Source of the DNA: Nanobdellota archaeon
GTDB taxonomy: Archaea > Nanobdellota > Nanobdellia > Parvarchaeales > Parvarchaeaceae
NCBI GenBank assembly: GCA_021846665.1
Contig: JAJZWM010000007.1
Coordinates: 1 to 35,136, forward strand
Direction of reading: 5' to 3'
DNA: 35,136 bases
In this document: in pieces, positions 9,455 to 17,882 of the stretch
Numbering within the stretch: position 1 is the stretch's first letter
How the letters are laid out: each line of letters starts with the position of its first letter
Translations under genes and position numbers: made by a program
The notes under the pieces: model-generated
Told to the model about the DNA's origin: nothing
Seen by the model: the letters and a program-made list of their open reading frames with translations, nothing else
The model's database searches: none

Positions 9455-9907
9455 ATGGTTTACAGAAAAAATAGCCTAGAAAGTAGGTTATTGTCTAATA
9501 CCACAAGTGATCTTTCTCCTAATAAGAGGATACTGCTTAATGAAATATTCGAACTCAACAGCAGTTGCAAAGAGAATCATGAGGCATTCTTTATAGATAA
9601 TTTGGAGAAATTTGTTTATAGCTTGGAAGATAGTCTTAACTCCGAAGAAAAATATAAAATAGAGGAAATCACGGAAAATCTTGAATTTATCTATAATTTA
9701 AAGGAATTAAAGGATAACTACAAATTTGGTAATCTCCCTGAGAAAGGAGAGGAAGAGAACATAATAGAATTATATAAGGTTATTGCTAATAACTGTGAAA
9801 AGTTAAGTTATAAACAACTTAGTAAAGCCGCAAGTTTAGTACACTATCTAAGTAATTCAGATAAATGGGAAAAGGTTAACTATATCTCTTTTCTTAGCTA
9901 TTATTGA
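9455..9907 (+). CDS. Hypothetical helical protein (about 150 aa)
   Basis: ATG at 9455 preceded by TTTAAATA at about -30; ORF track start at 9452 uses a TTG. No recognisable family. Confidence 0.6.
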   Translation: MVYRKNSLESRLLSNTTSDLSPNKRILLNEIFELNSSCKENHEAFFIDNLEKFVYSLEDSLNSEEKYKIEEITENLEFIYNLKELKDNYKFGNLPEKGEEENIIELYKVIANNCEKLSYKQLSKAASLVHYLSNSDKWEKVNYISFLSYY

Positions 9908-10020
9908 TATTTTAATATTATTTTATGAAAATTTCAAAAATTTGTTGTTTCTTAGAGAGATAAAGCAGGTAGGAGTAGAACTTAAGCTTAAAAATAATTA
10001 TAATAAGTAATAGAATAACT

Positions 10021-10031
10021 TATTATATAAG
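10021..10031 (+). promoter_or_regulatory. Probable archaeal TATA box for tRNA-Pro
   Basis: TATTATATAAG about 25-30 nt upstream of the tRNA 5' end. Confidence 0.5.
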
Positions 10032-10054
10032 AATGGATATCTCTTACGTTGTAT

Positions 10055-10129
10055 GGGGCGGTGATCTAACTTGGTTATGATGCCAGACTTGGGCTCTGGA
10101 TGTTCCGGGTTCAAATCCCGGCTGCCCCA
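10055..10129 (+). tRNA. tRNA-Pro (UGG)
   Basis: GGGGCGG...CTGCCCC acceptor stem, anticodon stem CCAGA/TCTGG with loop CTTGGGC, T-arm CCGGGTTCAAATCCCGG; no intron, no encoded CCA. Confidence 0.95.
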
Positions 10130-10333
10130 TTTTTATAAGTAATTCGTTTAAATGTCAATAAACCTTGTTTAAAGAATCTTGATAAATCATATTGAATTTG
10201 AAGAGTAAAAATATACTTTACAAATTATAGTAGCTATAATAAAATAATGAATATTTGCAGTAATCTTTTAAAACAAAGAATTTTATCAAAGAAATATTAT
10301 AAAATTATATAAAAAATAAAAATGATAATTTGC

Positions 10334-10522
10334 TTAGAAAAGACCCTTCTTTTCCTTTATTGCAGCTTCTACTTTTTGCATTACATCTTGTGGGATAGGG
10401 TCCATACCATGTTTTTCTTTAGCATGCTTTGCTATTAATGGCAAGAGTTCCTCTTTCGTCTTCGCTTTAGTCTTGAACCCACAGTCCATTCCTATATCCT
10501 TACACTCAAATGTGTATGACAT
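10334..10522 (-). CDS. DUF1059-like small protein
   Basis: 62 aa MSYTFECKDIGMDCGFKTKAKTKEELLPLIAKHAKEKHGMDPIPQDVMQKVEAAIKEK; GAGGTG SD upstream. Confidence 0.85.
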   Translation of the reverse strand: MSYTFECKDIGMDCGFKTKAKTKEELLPLIAKHAKEKHGMDPIPQDVMQKVEAAIKEKKGLF

Positions 10523-10655
10523 AACACCACCTCAAATCTTTATTGGATTTTAGGTGATAAATAGCTTGTTTTATATTTTAATTGCTACTCATTAGAAATT
10601 CTTTATTTAGGATAAATAGTTTTTAAATAAGCACATCATTAAAAATGTTTATAAT

Positions 10656-11402
10656 ATGAAAAAACAGCCAAAGATTTCAGTAATTATACCTGTTTACAAT
10701 GAAGAAAGTTACGTTTCAGATCTTATTAAATCAATAAAGCAGCAGACATATAAGGATTATGAAGTAATAGCAGCGGATTCTTCAACAGATAATACGCCAG
10801 AAATACTTAAGGATTTCCATGTAAAAGTAATAAGAATCCCTAAGACAAATGTATCGGCTGCTAGAAATGCTGGAATTAAGAAAGCGAAGGGCGAAATCCT
10901 TGCATTGATAGACGCAGATTACATACTGCAAAAGGGCCTTTTTGAATCAGTTATAAAATACTTTGATACCCCTAAAAATAAACAAGTAGTATGCATCGAA
11001 CCTAGGCCCAAATTGAATCTAAAGGACCTAAAAAAGCGAAATATAATAAGGTTCAAACTATTGAATGAGCTTATATATTTATACAAAAGAATAAGCTTCT
11101 TTACTTGGGTACCTGCTGCATATGGCTGTGATTTCTGCAGGGCGGATGCAGTAAAGAAATCCGGCCTTTTTAATGAAGAAATAGACGTTGCAGAGGACAA
11201 GGAGTTCTTTTCAAGATTAAGAAGACTAGGCAAGTTTAGAATGATTAAAGATCATGTTAGAATGTCATACAGAAGACATTCTAAAGAGGGTACGATAAAG
11301 ACTGGTTTGATTTACTTTTTTGCCGCAGTTTCGGCGCTTTTTACAAAGAGATTTAAGTTCAAGTTTAAGTCTATAAGGAGAAAAAGCAAAAATAAACGTT
11401 AA
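10656..11402 (+). CDS. Family 2 glycosyltransferase
   Basis: KISVIIPVYNEESYVSDLIKSIKQQTYKDYEVIAADSSTDNTPEIL...NVSAARNAGIKKAKGEILALIDADYIL. Confidence 0.92.
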   Translation: MKKQPKISVIIPVYNEESYVSDLIKSIKQQTYKDYEVIAADSSTDNTPEILKDFHVKVIRIPKTNVSAARNAGIKKAKGEILALIDADYILQKGLFESVIKYFDTPKNKQVVCIEPRPKLNLKDLKKRNIIRFKLLNELIYLYKRISFFTWVPAAYGCDFCRADAVKKSGLFNEEIDVAEDKEFFSRLRRLGKFRMIKDHVRMSYRRHSKEGTIKTGLIYFFAAVSALFTKRFKFKFKSIRRKSKNKR

Positions 11403-12523
11403 TAACGCCGTTTTCCGTACTTTAATGCTATATCCCTTAATGTAAATGCACTAGGTTTTATTATTCTCCTTTTTGTTAAATTGTCAAAACCAACTATCCC
11501 AAAATTCTTGTTATAGCCAAAGTTCCATTCAAAATTATCTAGAAAAGACCAATGAAGATAACCAATAACCGGCACACCTTTTCTTTTTGCAGATATAAGC
11601 TCTGAGAAATGGTCATTAATAAATTTGGACCTATATTTTTCATCCAATGTATCGACACCATTTTCTGTTATCATAATCGGTTTTTTGAAAAGTTTGTATT
11701 CTCTCTCTGTTATCTTTCTTATTCCTTTTGGATCTACAAACCATATTTTTTTACTGCTTTTTTTTACTCTGGAAGCTAAAAATCGCATTGCATCTATGGT
11801 TTTGTAGTAATTTATTCCTATGAAATCAAACCTAGTTTGAAGCAGAGGTCGCTGATTAAATAAGTAATCAAGAAATCTTGCAAAGGGATAAAATACAGCA
11901 TCACTTTTGAATTCCATAAAATTGTTTGCAAATGATACTGTGTAACCGTTTGCTTTTAAAATATCGTATACCTGGTTATGCAGTAAAAGTATGTTATTTA
12001 ATACTCTATTAAATTTAATGTAAGAACTTGCAAATGGAGGATATTCTCTTGAAAGGTAGGCTTTAGAAGCATATATGACCGGCTCGTTTATTGTTAGTAC
12101 ATATTTAACATCCAAGTCATTTTTCAGCAGAGAGTCAACATACTTTATAAAATATGTAAAGTTTTCCCTCCTCTCAAATCCATGTATATTATAAAACCAA
12201 AGGGGCAGGGTATAATGCCAAAGTGTAGGTATAGGTTCTATTCCTGCATTTTTTAATTCTTTTATTAAAGATTTATAATGTTTTATTGCGGCCATATTTA
12301 TTATGCCTGGAGAAGGCATAACCCTAGAAAAATTTATCTCAAATCTATATGCATTTAAATGTAGGCTCTTCATTATCTGTATATCCCTCTTGAAATATTT
12401 GTATTCCATACACCCACTTCCAGATCTGTATGGAAGCCTATCATTCATTTCAAAATGCCACCAATCTGTATTCTTATCATTTCCCTCTACTTGGTGTGCA
12501 GAGCTTGAAGTACCTATTAGCAT
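11399..12523 (-). CDS. Glycoside hydrolase family 1 (beta-glycosidase)
   Basis: GTSSSAHQVEGNDKNTDWW; acid/base LTINEPVIYA; nucleophile ITENGVDT; GYLHWSFLDNFEWNFGYNKNFGIVGFD. Confidence 0.92.
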   Translation of the reverse strand: MLIGTSSSAHQVEGNDKNTDWWHFEMNDRLPYRSGSGCMEYKYFKRDIQIMKSLHLNAYRFEINFSRVMPSPGIINMAAIKHYKSLIKELKNAGIEPIPTLWHYTLPLWFYNIHGFERRENFTYFIKYVDSLLKNDLDVKYVLTINEPVIYASKAYLSREYPPFASSYIKFNRVLNNILLLHNQVYDILKANGYTVSFANNFMEFKSDAVFYPFARFLDYLFNQRPLLQTRFDFIGINYYKTIDAMRFLASRVKKSSKKIWFVDPKGIRKITEREYKLFKKPIMITENGVDTLDEKYRSKFINDHFSELISAKRKGVPVIGYLHWSFLDNFEWNFGYNKNFGIVGFDNLTKRRIIKPSAFTLRDIALKYGKRRY

Positions 12524-13629
12524 TATTCTTCCCCCAGTACTTTTTTGTACATGTCTTCCAGCTCTTTAATCACTAATTTTTCTTCACATTTCTCAGTATC
12601 TTTATAGGCCTTATTAACATCTATTCTTTTCCATTTCATATTCTCCAATATATCCATAAGATCATTTTCATTTTTGAATTGTAGGGTGTTCCTTTTTACT
12701 ATATCAGGCAACTCCCCTTTTTTGTAAGTTATAACAGGTATTTTACAGCGTTTGGCCTCCATTATAGGCATTCCAAACCCTTCCCAAAGAGAAGGAAAGA
12801 CAAATACATCGAACGAGTTATACATTTTAACTGTATCAGTTGCATGGCCAAAATACTTTATTCTTTTATCATCATTTATTTCAAACGGCAATTTAGCACC
12901 GTATAAGTGTAGTTCTAGTTTATCTGATTTTACTTTTTTGAAAGCCCTTATTAACACACCGACATTCTTATTATAAGCATAACTGCTAAGATGCCCTATT
13001 ATAATTTTGTCTTTTTTGTGTTTTTTCTTTAGTCTTTTAAAGTTTTTTCCGACTATATTATATATTACAGATATTCTAGAAGGTTCGACTCCCAAATTTA
13101 TAAGGTCTTTACGAGTGTTTTCGCTAACACACAATATATGATCGGCTTTTTTAATTGCAAGAATCAGGCCTCTTTTTTCCATAGCATGTGCAAATTTGTT
13201 CATGGCCTTTACTGGAATCGACATGTAACCTTTTGCAGTGGCTTTATTTATGTAGTTGTTTATACCTATCTTTGGTACTTTTTCGAGCATGTCTAAATCA
13301 TGTATTGATACTACCTGTTTTGATTTAATGTTAAAAAATGGCTTAATAACTATGCTAGATACAAATATGCCAGGTGACATATAATGGATTATATCTGGTT
13401 TTTCTTTTATCTTATCATCTGCTAGGTCTTTATCTAAAGTTACTTTTCTATTTATTTTGTCAATTCTATCAAATAATTTCTTGTTTGATAAACTGTAAGC
13501 CTTTGCATCTATACTCTTAGCGTATTTTTTTAATCCCTTATAGAATAATACACCGTGTTCTATTATGCCCAAACCACTTCTTGGTGCAAAACTTACTGAT
13601 ACAAGTAAGACCTTTATTTTGTCCATCAT
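12523..13629 (-). CDS. Family 4 (GT-B) glycosyltransferase
   Basis: ADHILCVSENTRKDLINLGVEPSRISVIYN; FDVFVFPSLWEGFGMPIMEAKRCKIPVITYKKGELPDIV. TAATG overlap with GH1 gene. Confidence 0.9.
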   Translation of the reverse strand: MMDKIKVLLVSVSFAPRSGLGIIEHGVLFYKGLKKYAKSIDAKAYSLSNKKLFDRIDKINRKVTLDKDLADDKIKEKPDIIHYMSPGIFVSSIVIKPFFNIKSKQVVSIHDLDMLEKVPKIGINNYINKATAKGYMSIPVKAMNKFAHAMEKRGLILAIKKADHILCVSENTRKDLINLGVEPSRISVIYNIVGKNFKRLKKKHKKDKIIIGHLSSYAYNKNVGVLIRAFKKVKSDKLELHLYGAKLPFEINDDKRIKYFGHATDTVKMYNSFDVFVFPSLWEGFGMPIMEAKRCKIPVITYKKGELPDIVKRNTLQFKNENDLMDILENMKWKRIDVNKAYKDTEKCEEKLVIKELEDMYKKVLGEE

Positions 13630-14579
13630 ATCCTTTTAATATTTTTATCTAAATTTATAACGCCTATAGTTAAATACCCTACAATTGTAACTAAAAATGT
13701 GTTAAATAATCTAAATATTATAAGAGATGCAAGTGCCAATACCCCTGGAACATTAAATAGAACCATTAATGCGACAAGAGAAATATCCTCCACTCCAATA
13801 CCTGCAGGCAACATAGATATGCCACCAATAGTTACAGAAACGGTAAATATGAATATACCAGTTAATATAGGGATGTTTACGTTAAAGGCAGCAAGTATAA
13901 AGACCAGAAGCAAAGCCTCTGCTATCAATGAGGGTATAAATAAAAGCATCCCGGAAATGAAATATCTTTGTGCCATCAAGCCACGTTGTTTTCTCATTCC
14001 TTCGATGTACTTTAGCCCCTTTTTAATCATTTTAGAGGCTCTCATTCTTTTACTGCTATTTATCAATGCAATAAATTTTTTGTATGGCGATTCAAATCCT
14101 AATATAGTTATGAAAGTATAAGATAATGCAAATATGAATAGAAGATAAAATATAAACTTTGACAGCAATACTGAAGATATAAGAGCAAGAAATACCGCAC
14201 CCATCGCGCCAGTAGTCCCTAAAAACACCATTATACTTACGGAGAAAAATCTAGCATCCTTCTTGAATTTATCGAGTTTTCTCAGAGGTATTAACTGTCC
14301 TACTCCAGCACTTCCCATCCCTAATCCGAAAAAAGCATACATAAATAGGAAACTTTTAATTAATGGTAGCTTAACTTTGACCTTTTTAAGCGTCAATTCC
14401 CATGGGAGAAACTTTAAAGCAGTAAACAATATCCAAGCAAGTAATATATAAGGAATGTAAAGAAGATTTATTTTTCCTAGATCTTTTATTGCCTGTGAAA
14501 GGTTATAGTTTAGAAGAAAATATAATAAAAATATTACAAGTATAATTATTAATACTGTGTTTTCTATCTTTTTTTGCAT
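13626..14579 (-). CDS. Flippase-like/LPG-synthase-type transmembrane protein (UPF0104 family-like)
   Basis: Multi-TM; MYAFFGLGMGSAGVGQLIPLRKLDKFKKDARFFSVSIMVFLGTTG; ISMLPAGIGVEDISLVALMVLFNVPGVLALASLIIFRL. Confidence 0.82.
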   Translation of the reverse strand: MQKKIENTVLIIILVIFLLYFLLNYNLSQAIKDLGKINLLYIPYILLAWILFTALKFLPWELTLKKVKVKLPLIKSFLFMYAFFGLGMGSAGVGQLIPLRKLDKFKKDARFFSVSIMVFLGTTGAMGAVFLALISSVLLSKFIFYLLFIFALSYTFITILGFESPYKKFIALINSSKRMRASKMIKKGLKYIEGMRKQRGLMAQRYFISGMLLFIPSLIAEALLLVFILAAFNVNIPILTGIFIFTVSVTIGGISMLPAGIGVEDISLVALMVLFNVPGVLALASLIIFRLFNTFLVTIVGYLTIGVINLDKNIKRI

Positions 14580-14619
14580 TACTTTAATAGAAAGTATGCC
14601 TTAAAATAACTAACATCAT

Positions 14620-14925
14620 TTACTTTACAATAGTCATATTTGCAGTAAAAGAAGTCATTATTATTTCCTTTTGTTTTAAATTTTTTGCTAGATTTTTAAT
14701 TTCCCTTAAGAACTGCTTATTCTTTGCTAATTTAATATCCTTCTCATACCTTTCTATTGTAAAGCTGTCGCCGACTTTACCATTCCATACTCCCTTCGTT
14801 TTGTATATAGTATAACCCGAAGGGAATATCTTATTCGCCCATTCATATATTATCCGTAAAGCCGCACTTTCTATTTTTATATCTCTATCCATTTCAAAAT
14901 GTATTTTTATAACTAGTACTTTCAT
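14620..14925 (-). CDS. Hypothetical protein (101 aa)
   Basis: Plausible globular ORF; no recognised family. Confidence 0.55.
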   Translation of the reverse strand: MKVLVIKIHFEMDRDIKIESAALRIIYEWANKIFPSGYTIYKTKGVWNGKVGDSFTIERYEKDIKLAKNKQFLREIKNLAKNLKQKEIIMTSFTANMTIVK

Positions 14926-14994
14926 CCTATATAATGTATGCTACCAATTTAATATTTATTTTATATTATCGGCATACTATTATAATATCAAAAC

Positions 14995-15267
14995 ATGGAA
15001 AAATATGAATTTGAAAGGCTTTTGAATAGTGCTAGAATAGAATTAGATGAGGTAGAATCGGCTTCTATAGAGAAAGATATAAAAGATATATTGGTTTTTT
15101 TTGATAAACTTAAGAACATTTCTTTAGACGATGAGGAGCTTGCATTTCATCCAGTTGAGATTCCTGAGAAACTTAGGGAAGATAATACTGAAAATAAAAA
15201 TAAAATAGAGGATGTATTTTACAATGCAGAAAACTACAGATTTTATTTTTTGGGACCAAAGATATGA
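14995..15267 (+). CDS. gatC: Asp-tRNA(Asn)/Glu-tRNA(Gln) amidotransferase subunit C
   Basis: FERLLNSARIELDEVE...DILVFFDKLKNISLDDEELAFHPVEIPEKLREDNTE; immediately upstream of gatA with ATGA overlap. Confidence 0.88.
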   Translation: MEKYEFERLLNSARIELDEVESASIEKDIKDILVFFDKLKNISLDDEELAFHPVEIPEKLREDNTENKNKIEDVFYNAENYRFYFLGPKI

Positions 15268-16592
15268 CTAGCAGTTTTCTTAGTTTTGAAGATAAAGGGT
15301 ATAAAGATTTTATTTCGCGGCTTAAACAGGAGAATGAAAAACTTAATGCATTTAATTTTATAGACGAAAATGATAAGAGTGGGAAAATAATAAGCGTTAA
15401 AGATAACATCTGCGTGAAAGGAATGCCGGCTACAGCTTCTTCTAAAATATTGCAAGGTTACATACCTGGATTTAATGCTACTGTAATTGAAAGACTGGAA
15501 AAAGCGGGTTTTTCAGTAATAGGCAAAACAAATATGGATGAATTTGGATTTGGAAGCTTTGGTTTGAATTCAGAACACTACGCAAGGAACCCATTCAATG
15601 AAGAATATATTACAGGAGGTTCTAGTTCCGGGAGTGCAGTAGCAACTGCCTTAATAAAAGGGCATGTCTCAATTGCAGAGTCAACCGGCGGTTCAATATC
15701 AGCTCCTGCTTCGTTCTGCGGTGTCGTAGGGTTAACTCCAACATACGGCGTGATATCAAGATATGGGTTAATAGATTATGCAAGCTCTCTGGACAAAATA
15801 GGTTTTATGGGGAAAAGTGTTGATAATATAAGAGAAGTGATGGAAAAAACTATTGGCGGCGATCCAAAAGACACAACTTCTCTATCAGTTACAATATCAA
15901 ATAAAAAACCAAACAAGTTATATGTAATTGATAATCTAATGACTGGAGTTAATGAAGTAATAAAGGATAGATTCGAAGATTTGTTAGCTAAATTATCTGC
16001 AAAAGGTTATAAGATTGAACATACAAAAATAGATTACTTAGAATATTCTGTTCCTGCTTATTATATAATATCAATGTCAGAAGCTTCAACAAACCTTGCA
16101 AAATATCAGGGATTCAAGTATGGTTTTAAAGTTAAAGATTTTTCATTGAATTATAATGAATTTTTTATGTCTGCAAGGAAGCAGTTTGGAAAAGAAGCAA
16201 AAAGGAGAGTAATACTTGGAACATTTATAAGGAGTAAAAGTATAACGCAGAGATACTATGAGAAAGCACTTGCTATAAGGCATGCACTAATAGCAAGGAT
16301 GGACAAAATACTTAAAGAGGGGTTTATTATAATGCCAAGTATGCCCATATTTACTCCTAAGATAAGTGAAGTAAAAGACATAAGCCCGGTAGAGGCTTAC
16401 TCTATGGACATGCTTACTGTCCCACCAAACTTATGTGGTTTTCCACATATGTCCTTCCCGTATTTTTATGAGAAAGGCATGCCTATCGGAGCTCAAATAA
16501 TAACGAATCATTTTAATGATTATTCTCTCTTGGACTTCTTATCAGAATGGGAAAGCGATTTTAAGTATAAGTTTAAGGAGGAAATAAGCTGA
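15264..16592 (+). CDS. gatA: Asp-tRNA(Asn)/Glu-tRNA(Gln) amidotransferase subunit A
   Basis: Amidase signature: SVKDNICVKG (catalytic Lys), TGGSSSGSAVA, STGGSISAPASFCGVVGLTPTYGVISRYGL. Confidence 0.95.
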   Translation: MTSSFLSFEDKGYKDFISRLKQENEKLNAFNFIDENDKSGKIISVKDNICVKGMPATASSKILQGYIPGFNATVIERLEKAGFSVIGKTNMDEFGFGSFGLNSEHYARNPFNEEYITGGSSSGSAVATALIKGHVSIAESTGGSISAPASFCGVVGLTPTYGVISRYGLIDYASSLDKIGFMGKSVDNIREVMEKTIGGDPKDTTSLSVTISNKKPNKLYVIDNLMTGVNEVIKDRFEDLLAKLSAKGYKIEHTKIDYLEYSVPAYYIISMSEASTNLAKYQGFKYGFKVKDFSLNYNEFFMSARKQFGKEAKRRVILGTFIRSKSITQRYYEKALAIRHALIARMDKILKEGFIIMPSMPIFTPKISEVKDISPVEAYSMDMLTVPPNLCGFPHMSFPYFYEKGMPIGAQIITNHFNDYSLLDFLSEWESDFKYKFKEEIS

Positions 16593-17878
16593 TGAAAATA
16601 GGATTGGAAGTACATGTTGCGTTACCTACAAAAACAAAGCTCTTCTGTTCAGATCTGGCTTATGAAAATCAGGAGGAGCCTAATTCAAATGTATGTCCCG
16701 TATGTTTGGGTTTGCCAGGGGCAAAGCCAGTTTTGAATAAAAAGGCATTGGAGATATCAGTAAGTATATCCAAGGCCTTGAACTGTGAAATAACTGAAAA
16801 AACATGGTTTGTTAGAAAAGTTTACTTTTATCCAGATTTGCCAAAAGGATATCAGATAACACAGTTGGATGGAGCAGTAGGAATTAAAGGGTATGTCGAT
16901 TTAAATGGTAAAAGGATAAGAATAAGGAGGGTACAGATAGAAGAGGATCCGGCAAGAATAATACACGAAAAAGATTATTCTTTAATAGATTTTAATAGGT
17001 CTGGCGTGCCTTTAAATGAAATAGTTACAGAACCAGATATAACAAGCTTAGAGGAGCTTAAGAATTTTATAGAAGAGCTTAGGAGCATACTTTACTATCA
17101 GGGGGTTAACATAAACCAGGAACTGAAGACGGATCTAAATATATCTCTGGCAGAAAATAGAGTAGAGATAAAAAATGTTACTGGAGTTAGAAATTTGATT
17201 GCCGCAGCAGAATATGAAATAAAAAGGCAAACGGCTCTTATAAATGAAGGCAAGAAAATAAATAAAGAAACAAGGTCATATAAGGAAGATTCAAATGAAA
17301 CAGTTTCTTCAAGAGAAAAAGAAACAGAAGAAGAATATGGTTTCACTTTTGAGCCAGATTTAACATTTTATGACACTACAAAGTTAGAAATACAAAAAGC
17401 AATAATTGCAAGCGTCGTCGCAAAGGAACTTGCATATAAAAATGAGTATAGAGAAAAGACAATAAGAGAATTGATACTATTTAATAAGAAAAATCTATTA
17501 CTGTTAACAAGTTTAAGTAAAGAAGAATTCAAAAAAGGGGTTTCTTTAATAGAGAAATTTGCATCTTTTGGTATAGAAGACTACTCCGAGGAAGATTTTA
17601 AGAAAATGATTAAACAAGATATAAGCTCTATTGAAAAGGGGGAATTTTTGAGGCTTCTAGGCAAGACAAGTAAATATGAAGAAAAAGCGGATGAAAAAGA
17701 GATAGAGAAAGGAATAATTGAAATGTTATCTCAGGATAAAAACTTACTTAAAAGAGGTATTACTGATGGAAAAGCTATGAGTTTTATGATAGGGAAAGTA
17801 AAGGAAAAATATCATGTTACTGGAAAGGAAGCTGCAGATATTATAAAGAAAGTAATAAAAAGCATGCTAAATAACTAA
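16592..17878 (+). CDS. gatB: Asp-tRNA(Asn)/Glu-tRNA(Gln) amidotransferase subunit B
   Basis: IGLEVHVALPTKTKLFC, PNSNVCPVCLGLPGAKPVLNKKA, YFYPDLPKGYQITQ, DFNRSGVPLNEIVTEPDI, VEIKNVTG; C-terminal YqeY-like helical tail. Confidence 0.95.
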   Translation: MKIGLEVHVALPTKTKLFCSDLAYENQEEPNSNVCPVCLGLPGAKPVLNKKALEISVSISKALNCEITEKTWFVRKVYFYPDLPKGYQITQLDGAVGIKGYVDLNGKRIRIRRVQIEEDPARIIHEKDYSLIDFNRSGVPLNEIVTEPDITSLEELKNFIEELRSILYYQGVNINQELKTDLNISLAENRVEIKNVTGVRNLIAAAEYEIKRQTALINEGKKINKETRSYKEDSNETVSSREKETEEEYGFTFEPDLTFYDTTKLEIQKAIIASVVAKELAYKNEYREKTIRELILFNKKNLLLLTSLSKEEFKKGVSLIEKFASFGIEDYSEEDFKKMIKQDISSIEKGEFLRLLGKTSKYEEKADEKEIEKGIIEMLSQDKNLLKRGITDGKAMSFMIGKVKEKYHVTGKEAADIIKKVIKSMLNN

Positions 17879-17882
17879 GAAT

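Noticed and set aside
10002-10024. AATAAGT...ACTTATT inverted repeat upstream of tRNA-Pro
   Set aside because: Short and AT-only, overlapping the likely TATA region; not strong enough to call an operator or terminator.
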